NCBI RefSeq assembly: GCF_001625215.2 | Contig: NC_030385.2 | Span: 36,667,598-36,731,597, forward strand | Direction: 5' to 3' | DNA length: 64,000 nt | DNA from: Daucus carota subsp. sativus | Lineage: Eukaryota > Streptophyta > Magnoliopsida > Apiales > Apiaceae | In this document: positions 24,178 to 35,751 of the stretch, in pieces | Position numbering within the stretch: the stretch's first letter is position 1 | Layout of the letters: the number at the start of each line of letters is the position of its first letter | Program-made: the position numbers and the translations under genes | The notes under the pieces: generated by a model | Databases searched by the model: none | Seen by the model: the letters and a program-made list of their open reading frames with translations, nothing else | Told to the model about the DNA's origin: nothing

Positions 24178-24611
24178 CTAGGTTCGACTCTAATCACTCT
24201 CTCACCACTGTAGTTCAGATTTGGGTAAAACTGGACTGATCTAAAACCTCTTTCTACGTCTACCAAATTCATACAACAACAGTCCAAAGCAGCCACAAAC
24301 ACAACAACTTCCATCATATGCTAGGCACAAATACATTAGCCTCCATCATATGCTTCCTACTTGTGTAATGGCCTAGTCTAGACTGAGTAAATTAAGCTAC
24401 AAAACCCCCCATTTTCAGTGACGTAAAGCAATTGACAATAATATGGGATCTAAAATGATAGCAAACAAGCTTCAAGCATTACATGGAACATATATAACAA
24501 GAAATACAGGTGCATCAGGCTAAGGATGCAAGAACACAGACACACATAGCAACATTAACAGAGATTATGATAGAAAGAAAACAAGGAAAATTTCGAACCG
24601 TTAAGCTAGGT

Positions 24612-24672
24612 AAGGAAAGGGGTACCTGGAGAGAGGAGAGGAGCGAGATCATGGAATGGAAAGAGCGGAACC
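24612..24672 (-). pseudogene. PRPL17 exon 1 / donor relic (copy D)
   Basis: GGAAAGGGGTACCTGGAGAG and AGGAGCGAGATCATGGAA align with the exon 1 donor region of the intact gene (about 29,195-29,255). It lies upstream, in gene orientation, of the intact F-box gene, which places that gene in the remains of a PRPL17 intron. Confidence 0.72.
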
Positions 24673-25825
24673 AAAGTCGTAGGTAAATTAATCAAAATTA
24701 TATTTTCTTTTATGAAAAATAACTGTTTTATATTGAAATAGCTTAGTTTTTTTTAAAGAAGAAGAAGAAGAAGAAATAGCTTTTAGTTTAATTTCATTAA
24801 TTTTTATTTTATATAAATATACTAATTTATAATTTGTGTAATGTATGAATGGATTGTCATATTTATTTTTTATTATATATTTAAATATCTAATCTTGTTT
24901 CAAATATATATTTATGTAAAATTATATGTGTTTTATAGTTAATATTTTTAAAATAACTAATAAATTATATTTGAACTAATATATGTTTATTATATATATT
25001 AAATAGTTTTGAAAGATGTGCTTTTATAAAAATATTTAAATATAAATAATTTTTTAGTGTCGGATTGGGCGTGACAATAATTAAAATTAATATTGTAATA
25101 TCATAGAGATCCTGATCTGTCGACAAGTGATTTGTGAACGGAGTCACGAGCACATGTTCAAAATAAAAATTTAAACTTGTTCATTCTCTATCTCCAAATA
25201 GATTATTTTTTGTTACGTCATTTTTCGCAGATTTGTGAACCGGAGTCACGACGAGGGTTAAAATAAAAATTTAACTTTTTCATTTTTTATCTCCAAATAG
25301 ATTATTTTTTGTCGTGTATTTTTGAATTGACATTTTCGTGCTAATTAATGACGGAAAACCCAAACATCCTAAAAACTGATTTATTTATAATTGGCTGATG
25401 CCACTAGAAGGTTAATTTGGGACGCATGAACTTTCTGTAAACTAAAAGGGTTGAAAATTTTGTTTTAATCGTCACTGTCCGTAGCTTCATCCAACAGATG
25501 AGGAGCTGCTTGGTGGTTAATTGATCCCTGAGTCCCTGACCAGTGACTATCAGACTGCTACGACCCATTATTCAATACTGCATTGCTAATTGCACTTGAG
25601 CTATTTGTCTTTATAATTTCTGTATGGTCAACATTAATATCTCTCTAACCATATTGTGTTAATAATCGCATTGCAGTGATCCGCTTCTAACGTGATAGAT
25701 TACAAATGAACCACACAGTTTAAGCATCAATGGATCTTTGTACAACACACTAAGCCATGATGTTACGGCTATACAAAAGAATTCAGCCAAATCTTCAGCT
25801 TCTGTCTCATACAAAGTTTGCTGAC
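24673..25825. other. AT-rich intergenic region with a 101-bp tandem repeat
   Basis: Contains a GAAGAA microsatellite (about 24,758-24,776), an AT-rich tract and the tandem repeat annotated separately. No gene recognised. Confidence 0.5.
25129..25325. repeat. Two-copy ~101-bp tandem repeat
   Basis: GATTTGTGAACGGAGTCACGA at 25129 recurs as GATTTGTGAACCGGAGTCACGA at 25230, and both copies contain TATCTCCAAATAGATTATTT. Copy divergence is moderate. Confidence 0.85.
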
Positions 25826-25962
25826 TAGCTCAATATAGGTCTGCAAACAAGAAATGCACTATCTGCTCCTCGTGTATATACTTGTCAACATATATGCTTT
25901 CTCATGGTACTGCGCCTTGCTCTCGCAGTCTTTATCCGTCCATACTTTAGCAGCTGGGTTGG
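25826..25962 (-). pseudogene. PRPL17 exon 2 relic (copy E)
   Basis: Aligns with three separated parts of the intact exon: the stop-codon region (ACTAGCTCAATATAGG), the GCACTATCTGCTTCTCAT region and the CTTTATTCGTCCATACTTTA region, with deletions between. It lies only about 350 bp from the intact exon, downstream in gene orientation. Confidence 0.85.
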
Positions 25963-26313
25963 CACTTATTTTGCGCTCTCAAAGCAAAAGACAGAAGTTG
26001 ATGATCCTACCTTCTTCCGATTCATTGACTACTTCCTGAATATACAAGAGCATCAATACCTGATTATACAAGAGCTCAATGCTAAAAACTTAAAATTTCA
26101 TTAGCTATGTCCTATACTTTGTAACCACTTGTTACCACCAAAAAGCATCCATTATCCTTTAGTTACCAACGATTACATAGAAGCTTCGTTAGTAAATGTA
26201 CATGACAGATTCACAAGGTCTGCAGCATACAATGAACAAACAGAAAAAATGTTCTCAACAGTTTTCAGATAGCTAGTGAAGTAAGACATAAGCAATACAA
26301 AGCGTGGCCTTAA

Positions 26314-29300
26314 TTAGACTAGCTCAATATAGGCCATTGGTGCATTGTCTCCTCGCCTAGGGAGAGTTCTGATTATTCTTGTATATCCTCCATTCCTCTC
26401 CCCATATCTTTCGGGAACCTCTGCAAACAAGGCATGCACTATCTGCTTCTCATATATATATCCAAGGGCTTGTCTCCTTTTATGAAGAGATCCATCTTTA
26501 GCCATTGTGATCATCTTATCAACATGCTTCCTCATGGCACTGGCCCTTGCTCTTGTGGTCTTTATTCGTCCATACTTTAGCAGCTGGGTTGTTAGGCCTC
26601 TCAAAAGAGCCTTGCGCTGATCTGGGGGCCTATTTAGTTTAGGGACACGCCTCCCGTGTCTCATCATGGAGATACGACCACCATTGTCAATTATTGTGAA
26701 GCACTGGTCAAAGCTGTTGCCCTCTAAAAGAAAGCAGATAAATGCCAAAAAGTCAAGCAAGTTCCAGGAAATATAAAGATAACAGGCTAAGCAGAATAAA
26801 TATTACGATTATGTGTATTAGCGATATAACTTGCTACATTACAACAGATTACATGACTAGCACCACAAGGCAGCGGAAAAGATACATTACACAAGAATCA
26901 ATGCAACAATAATGATCAAAGATAATACACATGCCAGCATTGACTGAATCTTAAAGACATTATATGTAGATATTAACAATAATCATGCAATTGTTTTTAT
27001 AATCATAGTGCACCTTTTCCTTTCTGCATACATCAGGATTGGACATGATCAAGTTTTTTTTAGCATCAACTGTTCTTCAATCCTCTAAACTCCCTAAAGT
27101 ACATCCTTGAATCAAAGATAAATTAAGATTCAAAGAATTTCACTGCATGCGAATTTTTTAGCATAATTTGCAAAAGTGATCACTGAATTAACTTTTCTGT
27201 ATAGGGAATCAAATGCCGCCACAAAAAGTCTTATAAACCAATAAGAAGCAAAAAAAGAAACCAATTATTACATGCATTTTGAATATCACCAAGTATGATA
27301 AGCTAGCATTATTAAAGTCACAGCAATAACCTTTACCTAGAATTCAGCGAATTATGATGTAATAGCCACACACAGACACACTAGCAAGCATTGTAATCTA
27401 CTACCAGAATATTACGTTTTTGCAAATTTAGTGTTGCAAAATAGCCTTTTTGCAACTTGTATTACTCGGCACAATTTTCTCAAATGTACAGAGAATAGTA
27501 TCTATACAGTTAGTTTCTGCTTGCCAATTTCATTTGTATCACTTAGCACTGCATCTGAACCTGTTCTACTAATAAGTTCATTTTTAGATTCATTCTCAAC
27601 CAAAAGACCCAAATATTATCAACAAAACTTCCACTGTAGGTTTTACTTTGCTCCAATATGACTAAACAAAATCATAAAAATGAGAGAACCCATACTGACA
27701 GTATTTTGCTAAGCCGAACTGGATTGAACATGTTGGAGCTCATATGTGCTCACAAACAAACTCAATTTAATTAACAACATTACAATAAACCAAGCACTTG
27801 CATTCCAAATAAAGAACAGACTAGGCAAATTCATTTGATGGAAGTACAGTTTCCATTTATTATTAAAGGCGGAAGCAGCCCTATTTTAGCTGATCAAGGT
27901 AAGCAACATATTGTTTTGCTTACATTCCAAAGACATACTGCTTGATCACCAAGATATAGAACTCCTTGATCACAACATTAAAGATGAGGATAAGATTAAC
28001 ATGTCAAACTTGTGACCAACAATCACCCAATATATGCCTTGGCTAAACAATATCATAAGATTAATATTTAAACTGAATTATGCATCATTTGTTACTAGCA
28101 GTAGCACAGAGCAAAACTATGGGTCATGAACCAGTAATGTAATAATCCCCCCTGATCTTACTAATGACAAGAAAGAACCTTACATTAGAAACATTGACTT
28201 ATGAAGACACAACTTTAGTACCTCGAAGAAGTCAAGACTTGTCCAGCCTTCTTCAAACCTCCTATTGTACCGTACATCTAAACATAATATCCTAGACAAT
28301 TCTTCCAGATGAATAATGAAATCCAGGTTCGTGATGTTAACATAAAATGGCTTGTTCCTTCATCAGATAATGATGTTTTTTGTTTCATTTTTTTCTGCAA
28401 CACAACATCAGTGGTTATGCCTTCTTCGTGCCTTGTTTGAATAACATTGTTCATGTGTCCGTGTTTCATGTGCAAACATGGATTAAACAATCGGGATGTA
28501 AAGTAACAAAAAGGGTTGCACATGCTTTTAACATGATTTTAAACCAAAAAAAGTTGTGACATGGTACTTATACATTCCTCCTTTCTAAGCAACACCAATC
28601 TCTCTCTCTTTCCTACCATTGATATGAGTATAATTTCAGATCCCAATACAAAAAAATAACCATAGATACTGATTGCAGATGCTAACAATCAATTAAGCAA
28701 ATACTTTTATAATGCCACTTCAAGTTCTCATTTCTGCATCCATCAAGATTGTCAGAACGTTGCATCCAGAAATTTGTAGTTAGCACTTGACGTTTCAATT
28801 AGTAAACAGAAACAGAAATCTACGCATTGCCGATGCGGGGCACAAATCTTCCTATAGCAAAGATGGGTAGGGATCCCAGTGGTCTGAGTTCGAGGGTTCC
28901 AAGTCTTACTAGAAATGCAGTGGTCACAAATTAATTAAAATTGGTCCAATATACACATCACCATCTCAGAAGAGCCCTGATAACCTTATCTAGTTCACTC
29001 TTCCGTAACTACCATCATATGGCATATCGACCCTAGTTACGATTAAAACATACGAGCACGGTATTTCAGGCTGATTTCAGTATCTATGGAGCCTTGACAA
29101 AATATAAAGACCAAGAGAACAAGGGGAATTGACTAAACATGTAAAATGCGCACATTGATATATACAAAAATGAGAAATAGAAAAAGAAAGGCGAGGAAAG
29201 GGGAAAGAGGTACCTCGAGAGAGAAGAGGATGGAGAGGAGCGAGACCGTGGAAAGAGCGGAGAGAGATGGGATTGGGCTTCAGAGAGATTTTAACACAAG

Positions 29301-29418
29301 GAGATGAGACAACAGGAAGGCGAGCTGAAGTGTTGTAAATGGGGGGCAGAGCTGCTTTCAGACAAGACATGTTCCATGTTGTTGCTGTTGTTGTGGCCAG
29401 ACTGCTCACACTCGCCAT
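26314..29418 (-). CDS. PRPL17: Plastid 50S ribosomal protein L17
   Basis: Bacterial-type L17 of the chloroplast large ribosomal subunit. Two exons, 29418-29214 and 26723-26314, join in phase to give 204 residues. Residues 1 to about 75 form a Ser/Thr/Pro-rich transit peptide. The L17 domain begins at about [20 protein letters not shown], continues through [24 protein letters not shown] and ends [14 protein letters not shown], the exact C-terminus of the plant plastid family. The 2.5-kb intron contains a relic of the neighbouring F-box gene in the same orientation. Decayed copies of both exons at 17.0, 18.1, 20.4, 24.6 and 25.8 kb show that the locus has been duplicated repeatedly; this is the only intact copy here. 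Confidence 0.94.
28150..28285 (-). pseudogene. F-box gene relic inside the PRPL17 intron (copy C)
   Basis: GAAGACACAACTTTAGTACC and GACTTGTCCAGCCTTCTTCAAA align with GAAGACGCAACTCTGGTGTC and the CTTGTTTGACCTTCCCCAAA region of the intact F-box gene (21,110-21,248). Flanking sequence at 28,085-28,150 also resembles that gene's 3' flank. The frame is destroyed. Confidence 0.75.
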
Positions 29419-30223
29419 TGCTCTCTCAATCTTATCACTTGTGTTCTTCTTGCTTGGGGGTTTTATCCTCAGACGCGCTCTTGGGCTTTCCCACTTTGTG
29501 GTCGGATAATGCTTCCCTTTCTTTTTAAAAAATAAAAATAAAAATAATGCTATAATAACAGTAATTCGTAATTTTCTTCTTTTTTTTTCTGACCTCCCTG
29601 TCCCTGGTACTACTGTGTATTCTTATTTCTTGGATGCCCTTTTTTTCGAGAGAGAAAGAGTGTTTGTTTTATTTTGAATATTGGAAACTTACAACAAACT
29701 ATATTTTCTGATTTCTATTTTCCCTAACATTTGACATTTTTTATTTTTGAAACAACATTTTAGTATATCTTAAAAAAAAGTTTGAGTTATTTGGCACTTG
29801 GTGTTATTTTCCGATACTTTGGAAACACAAATACGCAACTTCCAAAGTGAAGGTTTGAATAAGCAGTAAAAATTTCTACTCCACAGATGGTAAAAAATTA
29901 TTTGCACCATTTAAGGCTGGAAGAGTAACTTCACCCTCCAAGAGAAACAAACAAATTGGCCAGCATCAAGCAAACAAGATGGGGAATTAAAGTCAGTCTC
30001 GACACCAACATTTCTGCTGAATGAAAACAGTATATAGCTACAACTGCTTGTTGTGTTATAAATCGGAGTAGAGGAATCACCAATGAATACTTCCTCCCCC
30101 AAGACCAAAATGAGAGCTTTAACAGTAACTACCCCTACCTTTTAACAAAATAGGACAGGGGCTTGGTTGGTAATTAGTTAAGGTAAGGTAAGCTCAAATA
30201 TATCTGTAGTCCAAAGTGAGTAA
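29419..30223. other. Spacer between PRPL17 start and MCU stop
   Basis: Carries the PRPL17 promoter and MCU 3' UTR. No further gene or clear repeat is seen; a 65-codon frame at 29,911-30,108 has no recognisable features. Confidence 0.5.
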
Positions 30224-32460
30224 TTAGCGATAAAACAGATCCCGCGTCTCCAATTCCACCCCACCTACTATCCGATGTTTTGCATCAGGATGGGCATCTA
30301 GTGATGACTTGCACTGTCTTTGTAACTCCATATACCTGGCAACATCAAAACCATGCTTCTTGATCAGTTTGTTCCGTCTCCTCAGAAACAGCCTCTTCAA
30401 CAGATCTTGATATGTCGGGTCTCTCGAAGTGAACAAGAAGTACGCATAACCTATACCGGCGCCAAATGTTGTGGTGAAAAATGCAATTGGCTCCATTACG
30501 TCCCATGAGAACTCCCAGAATGTGAGTCGGAAGAAGAGCCCGACCCCTAACAGAAAGGACCCCAACCCACCCCAGAGGATGTGCCTGACCTGCTTATTAG
30601 CCATTACATCAAGCTCAGCTTTTCTCTCCTGCAGCTTCTTCAGCTCTTCCAGCTTGGGGTCATCATCAGGTAACAGAGCAAGGGGCATTGCCCTCCTAAC
30701 CAAATCCACAACCTGGACATACAGAATATGTTGTTGACCAAGATAAATACAACAGAACAGAAACACGAAATTTGAATAAAATATTATAAACAACTGCACT
30801 GGATATCTAGAGAAACTACATGTCTCACACTCCTACTGCCCTGCCAGGTTATATCTGGTCTGGCTGATCCTGAAACAAGAGGTTGGCAAGACCTCAATGT
30901 AAACATGATAAATAAAAAAAATCATAATCAAGGATGCTAAAAATCTAGGGAGCACCGGCAGAAACAGAAACTTCCGCATATTTAGTAAACTTATAAGTTA
31001 TAACTGATAGGTATAAATATGACATACATGCTTTAAATCAATGTAAAGAGCAGAAATTGGGGAACCTAAAAACAACAGCCTTTCCATACTGCATAATAAA
31101 AAATCAGGATCAAGTCCTTTAACTTGTACCAGCAAGAGCATTCACACCAGAACATAAGAGTCGCCACTACAATTAAAGAAGCAAGCATTTTTAATTTATA
31201 AGAGTTATAAGACCATACAACATACCACAGCCTCCATCCTTCACTTTGGATGACAGTTTTTGTCGCTTAAAGAACATAGTGTAAAAAGTGTACTGGACAT
31301 TAGCAACTTCTTAACATACCTACATCATTCTCACATACTACCTTTGACAAATTACCCCATTTGTTCTTATTATGTTGTGTTTGGTTGGGGTGAATGAATT
31401 TGGAAGAAATACTAAAATGAAATTCGAACTATGTTATGGACAATTGTTTATAAATTTCATTCCTTCCTCCATTCCATTCAGTACACCCTATACTAGAGAT
31501 CATACCCCAATTTGAGAAGAAATGCTCTATTCCCTCCTATACTCAATTTCTTTTCAAATCTCATCATGACAATTTTGCACTCACTCAATTCTTTTCAAAC
31601 CTTCTCTTCTACATCTATTATCTTCATTTATATTCAGTCATTCAATTCCATTCCATTCCATTATCTTCATCTTATCCTTCCACCTCATAATATACTTCTG
31701 ACTGAGCTATACTTGTCTACCTAAATTAGGACATCTGCGTACATCTCACTATCCCCTAGACATGCGCTATTCCCTCAGTATACTTGCTTCAATCAGCTAT
31801 TTGAGGTTTTACAATCAAATCAATATCAACAACCGAAGAACATCGATAAGTTAGACAACTCAATATCACATCGCAACAACTTAATTACTAATGCAACAAA
31901 CTACATAAAAACACATGTTAACAATCACACTACGAAAAATGCAAAAAACATGGATAAATTTCCAAAATCGCAAAAACCGCAAAACTATATACCTTATCAG
32001 GATGCAGATAAACCTTATCTCTAAACAACAAAACGACGCCAGCATCATCCAGAACCCTAGCAAACACAGTCGCCTCCTCATCCGATTTCGCCACACCGTA
32101 ACCACGGCAAGCCTGAAGCAAATCCCTGTACGAAATCACCTCTTTACCCTCCGTGCCCAGTTTTACCTTCAGCGCCTCTACATCCACCAATCTCATCAGC
32201 TTCCGAGCTTCCGCCGCCGTTATCGTACCGCTCTCTTTCGTCTTCCGAGCTTCCGAACACGCAGCGGTCGTATTAGCACTCTCATTGTCATTATTATTCT
32301 CCTTCCGTTTCGATTCAGCACCCGTGCAAAACGAGGGGAAGAAATTAGCGTAATTAGGTCTGTTAATCAAACAGTTAGTGTACTTGTTTGGATTGTTAAT
32401 TAATCTAGGTCTTGTGTTAACTCTGATTTGTTTCAGCAGATTATACGAAGATCTCCACAT
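30224..32460 (-). CDS. MCU: Mitochondrial calcium uniporter pore subunit
   Basis: Forms the Ca2+-selective channel of the mitochondrial inner membrane. Two exons, 32460-31993 and 30712-30224, join in phase to give 318 residues. The N-terminus ([20 protein letters not shown]) is a basic amphipathic presequence. A matrix domain with [15 protein letters not shown] and a coiled-coil stretch ([17 protein letters not shown]) precede TM1 (about 200-218). The selectivity filter is WDVMEP with Asp227 and Glu230, then TM2 (about 233-250, ending in the [20 protein letters not shown] segment). The C-terminal region is [24 protein letters not shown]. The intact filter and full family length argue for a working gene. 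The ~1.3-kb intron shows no recognised element. Confidence 0.95.
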
Positions 32461-32820
32461 CTCTCTCGATATCTCTCTCTCAATCTCGATCTCTCTGAAA
32501 TCTCTCCCAGTAGCAGTTATGACATTGAATGTAACGTTTAAAAGCGGAAGGTAGCAAGAAACAGAGACAAGAGGGAGAATAAAAGGGGGTGTTATATGTT
32601 TATATATTTAATGTTGTATGTATAGGTGTATGTGAGTGTGTGCAATGGATATGGTAAAAGTAGTGGAAATGAGATTGAGGTGGGATAGGCGTAGGAAGGG
32701 GGGAAGGACGTGTTAAACGGTGTCGTGTGGGTGTACGTACCCAACGGACACGCCTAGGCTTGTTTTCTTGACCCACTTGGTAAAGTCCAATTGGAGATAC
32801 GATTTGTTGTTTATTTGTTA
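32461..32820. other. MCU upstream region
   Basis: Contains a TCTCTCTCGATATCTCTCTCTC-type pyrimidine-rich leader directly upstream of the start codon (about 32,461-32,500), common in plant 5' UTRs. No other gene seen. Confidence 0.4.
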
Positions 32821-33129
32821 TTCCCTCTGTCCCTCTCATTTCTTTTCTTTACAGTTACTATTTTGGGATGTCTCTCTCATTTCTTTACATTACCATATAT
32901 AGTAAGTTTTTTTCATCATTACACTCACTATCTCCCCCCACTATCTCATATTTAACAATAAAAACTACTATTACACCCACTACTTTCCTCCACTATCTCA
33001 AATCTATTATTAAATATTGATGGGTCCCACCACTTTACCCACTTTTCATCTAACTTTACTCATTTTTCATACATTGTCTTAGTTTCCGTGTCCCCCTCCA
33101 ATGTAAACAATTGAGGGGGACGGAGGGAG
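32821..33129. mobile_element. Stowaway-like MITE (subfamily 3)
   Basis: Left end TTCCCTCTGTCCC and right end GGGGGACGGAGGGAG are flanked by TA. The body carries GGGTCCCACCACTTTACCCA, shared with the degraded element at 11,726 (GGGTCTCACCACTTCACCCA). About 309 bp, in the upstream region of the MCU gene. Confidence 0.85.
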
Positions 33130-34721
33130 TATATTTTGGGTCAGTGTGCGACTTGTTATTGCCTTTAACAATAGTGGCGAAACACTTAACCTTGTAAACA
33201 AAGCGCTGAAATAGAAAGTGTATTGTAATCTTTCCGCCGGCCTTGTGCGAATATCTTAGAAAGTGATGATAGACTTACATAAATTTATTATATTACTATA
33301 ATTTCAACGTGAAAGGTCCGACTTTCCATGTTTTAAAAGAATCGGTACACTTGTAAACGAAATTGGTCTCCATGTGACTGCGAATTCGATTTTTCAGATT
33401 CAAATTATATTTGGCATTACATTAATCCGGGTTGAATATGAAATAACTGACCATAGTCATATATCATTAAAAATATTTGAACTAGTTTTATAATTAATTG
33501 TATTAATTCTATGCCAGGAGCTAAATATATTGATTAAAGTAGCTTTTTCATTTGATTTTGTGTGATAAACAAACGGAAGAATAAAATACACGATCAGATA
33601 AACAAATTAAGGGGAAAATAATTTTGTCGGCGCGTGTATGATTCTTTCCCTACGCCTTATTGTGTATCAACCGTGTGTCCGTGTCTAAGAAATAAGAATA
33701 AGATTAGTGCAGTAGATTTAACGTAACAATCAACTACTCCATCAGAAAAGCACCAAGTCATTACTGTTGCAATTTATCAAACGATACAGCAACAGTGTCA
33801 AAGAATAAGAGTTAAACCAGAGAATCAGCTGTGCCATAATTTCACATTTTAAATATGAAATTTTAGAATAAAAAAATTCTGATACTCTAACATAAGCTTT
33901 CGTACTTCTGTTGAGAAGACCAATTATTCAGTTTATTTAATCAAAAAAGACAAGCATGTTTCAAATAAATTGATATTTTTTACTTTATTCATTTTAATCC
34001 CTCGTATAGATTACTAGTTCCGCTCCTGTAATCGGGGACTGATGTAAAAATTGATAGTTGTAGGGGCAAAAAAATTAAAATTAAAACTTAATAATTGATG
34101 AGATTTTATATCAGTTTAAACATAATATAAGAAAAAATTGAGGTAAACAAAATATAATTATTTTCATGAAGAAACACCGACAAGAATTAAAACGCTCTCT
34201 TCGTATCAATTTCAGATCATTTATCATTGAGTAAAAACCATCATTTCCAAAATAATAGAAGGTATACAGGATTCAGTAGGGGCAAATACCAACTGCCCTC
34301 CCTGAATCCATCCCTGCTTATAAATATATATGAAAAAAAATTGATAATTATGCATTTTGATTAGAGATGGCAACGGGTCGGGTTCCATGATAGATAGACC
34401 TGATCCATTATATTTCGGGTCCATTATATTAAAAATTATATACCTACAAAAAATGTGATGATTGCTTTTTTAAAAATATACAAATATAAAATGGGGGCAC
34501 CACATGTTTCATTTAATACAATAAACACGTAAAACATGCTAATTTAACTTTTTACAATCATTCGACTTATCATTTATATTTTTATTATATTTTGATTACT
34601 TAATGCACAATAATTACAAAAAATGCAATGAAATGAATATAAATTCTACATACTTAATAATTCATAATATTTCAATATATACATACAGTACTAACAATAT
34701 TATAATGATCCTAAACAATTA
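33130..34721. other. AT-rich intergenic region
   Basis: No gene recognised. About 34,230-34,420 contains phrases common in dispersed plant repeats (GGATTCAGTAGGGGCAAATA, GATGGCAACGGGTCGGGTTC) without definable ends. Confidence 0.4.
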
Positions 34722-35032
34722 CTCCCTCCGTCCCATTGATTAGTATACATATGGGGGTGGCACAAGGTCAAAAAAATGTGTAATTTAGGAAAGAAAGGTA
34801 AGAAAAGTGGGTGAAGTGGTGAGACTCGTTAATATTTAATGTAGGTTTTGTGTGAGTAAAGTGGTAGACCAACTAATAGTTAATGTATAAAGGGGAGGGG
34901 TGGAAGAAAGCAGTGGAAGAAAGTTGTGGGTGTAGTTAAATTTATATATTATAAAAATTTACTATTTTTGCTATGTATACAATTGAACGGGACGTTCCAG
35001 AAATCGTATACAGATGAATGAGAGGACGAAGG
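34722..35032. mobile_element. Stowaway-like MITE
   Basis: TA precedes CTCCCTCCGTCCCATTGATT; the right end is GAGAGGACGAAGG followed by TA. The body has GTGGGTGAAGTGGTGAGACTC, roughly the complement of the phrase in subfamily 3, so it belongs to that group in the opposite orientation. It lies about 110 bp from the MCU relic. Confidence 0.8.
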
Positions 35033-35140
35033 TACTAAAAGTTAAAACCAGCCTCCTTATATCTTCGACAGAAACTAACAGATGTGCTAAGAGAAAGTGG
35101 GTGCCCCTTTTAGAAGGAAAGGGTCAAGCTCAATGCTTAG

Positions 35141-35449
35141 CTAGGCTTTGGGCTTAAACGTCCAGCTTTTCACACCCACATTGCATTGTCTTTGCAACTC
35201 CATGAACCTGACAATGCCAAACCTATGTTTCTTCATCAGCTTCACTTGCCTCTTCAGGAACAGCCGATATCCAATTGGCTCCATAACAACTGGTGACAAC
35301 TTCCAGTACTTGAGCCAATAGAAGAAGAAAACCGGACACATTAAGAAGCCAAACCCACTGCAGAGGACGAGGCTTTTGGCCTGCTTGCGAGCCATTGTAT
35401 CAAGCTCATCTTTTTCCTCTTGCAGTTTCTTCAGCTCATCAAGAATCAA
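35141..35449 (-). pseudogene. Truncated MCU-like relic
   Basis: A 102-codon open frame aligns with MCU residues from [11 protein letters not shown] to MELQRQC (ILDELKKLQEEKDELDTMAR at its start, HRFGIVRFMELQRQC near the end). It lacks the presequence and matrix domain, the filter WDVMEP reads PVVMEP so the pore Asp is lost, and the outer half of TM2 plus the following loop (about 25 residues) is deleted, joining MEPIGY directly to RLFLKR. The frame remains open despite this. It starts abruptly with no upstream exon nearby. A functional channel subunit is very unlikely; a short expressed peptide cannot be excluded. Confidence 0.85.
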
Positions 35450-35751
35450 CTAGTTCAAATTCGAAAACATAAAAAGTTCAGAGTCTAAAAATTTCAATGA
35501 GAGAAGTTTGTGTTTTATTTACACTGAGTAGTGAAATAATGTATGAACCAACTTTTGGTGATTTTAACGAGGTTTAAACAAGTTAGCTTGGAGCCGGTGT
35601 CAAATTAAATAAAATCCAATCTGATAAACATTTTTTTGATATCTAGAATAGCTGATTACAGTATATACAGATCATATGTGCGAAATGTACAGTGCTAATT
35701 TAAGCTACAAGGAACAGTCATCATTCACAAAGGAAAAAGAACGACTACAGT

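Larger units (their letters stand above)
21855..24611. other. Intergenic or relic-intron region upstream of the F-box gene
   Basis: Contains two short tandem duplications and a Tourist-like MITE, annotated separately. A 118-codon minus-strand frame (22,781-23,137) and other short frames have no recognisable domain. About 23,230-23,420 has phrases like those of dispersed plant repeats (GGGACTCTTTTGAG, GGACTGATATGTAATTTC) but no ends could be found. Confidence 0.45.

Noticed and set aside
31915-32403. 162-codon plus-strand frame opposite MCU exon 1
   Set aside because: Antisense shadow; composition is that of reversed coding sequence and it has no domain.
34230-34420. Possible hAT or SINE fragment (GGATTCAG...GGGTCGGG)
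   Set aside because: The phrases are typical of dispersed plant repeats, but no matching opposite terminus or target duplication was found, so no element was bounded.
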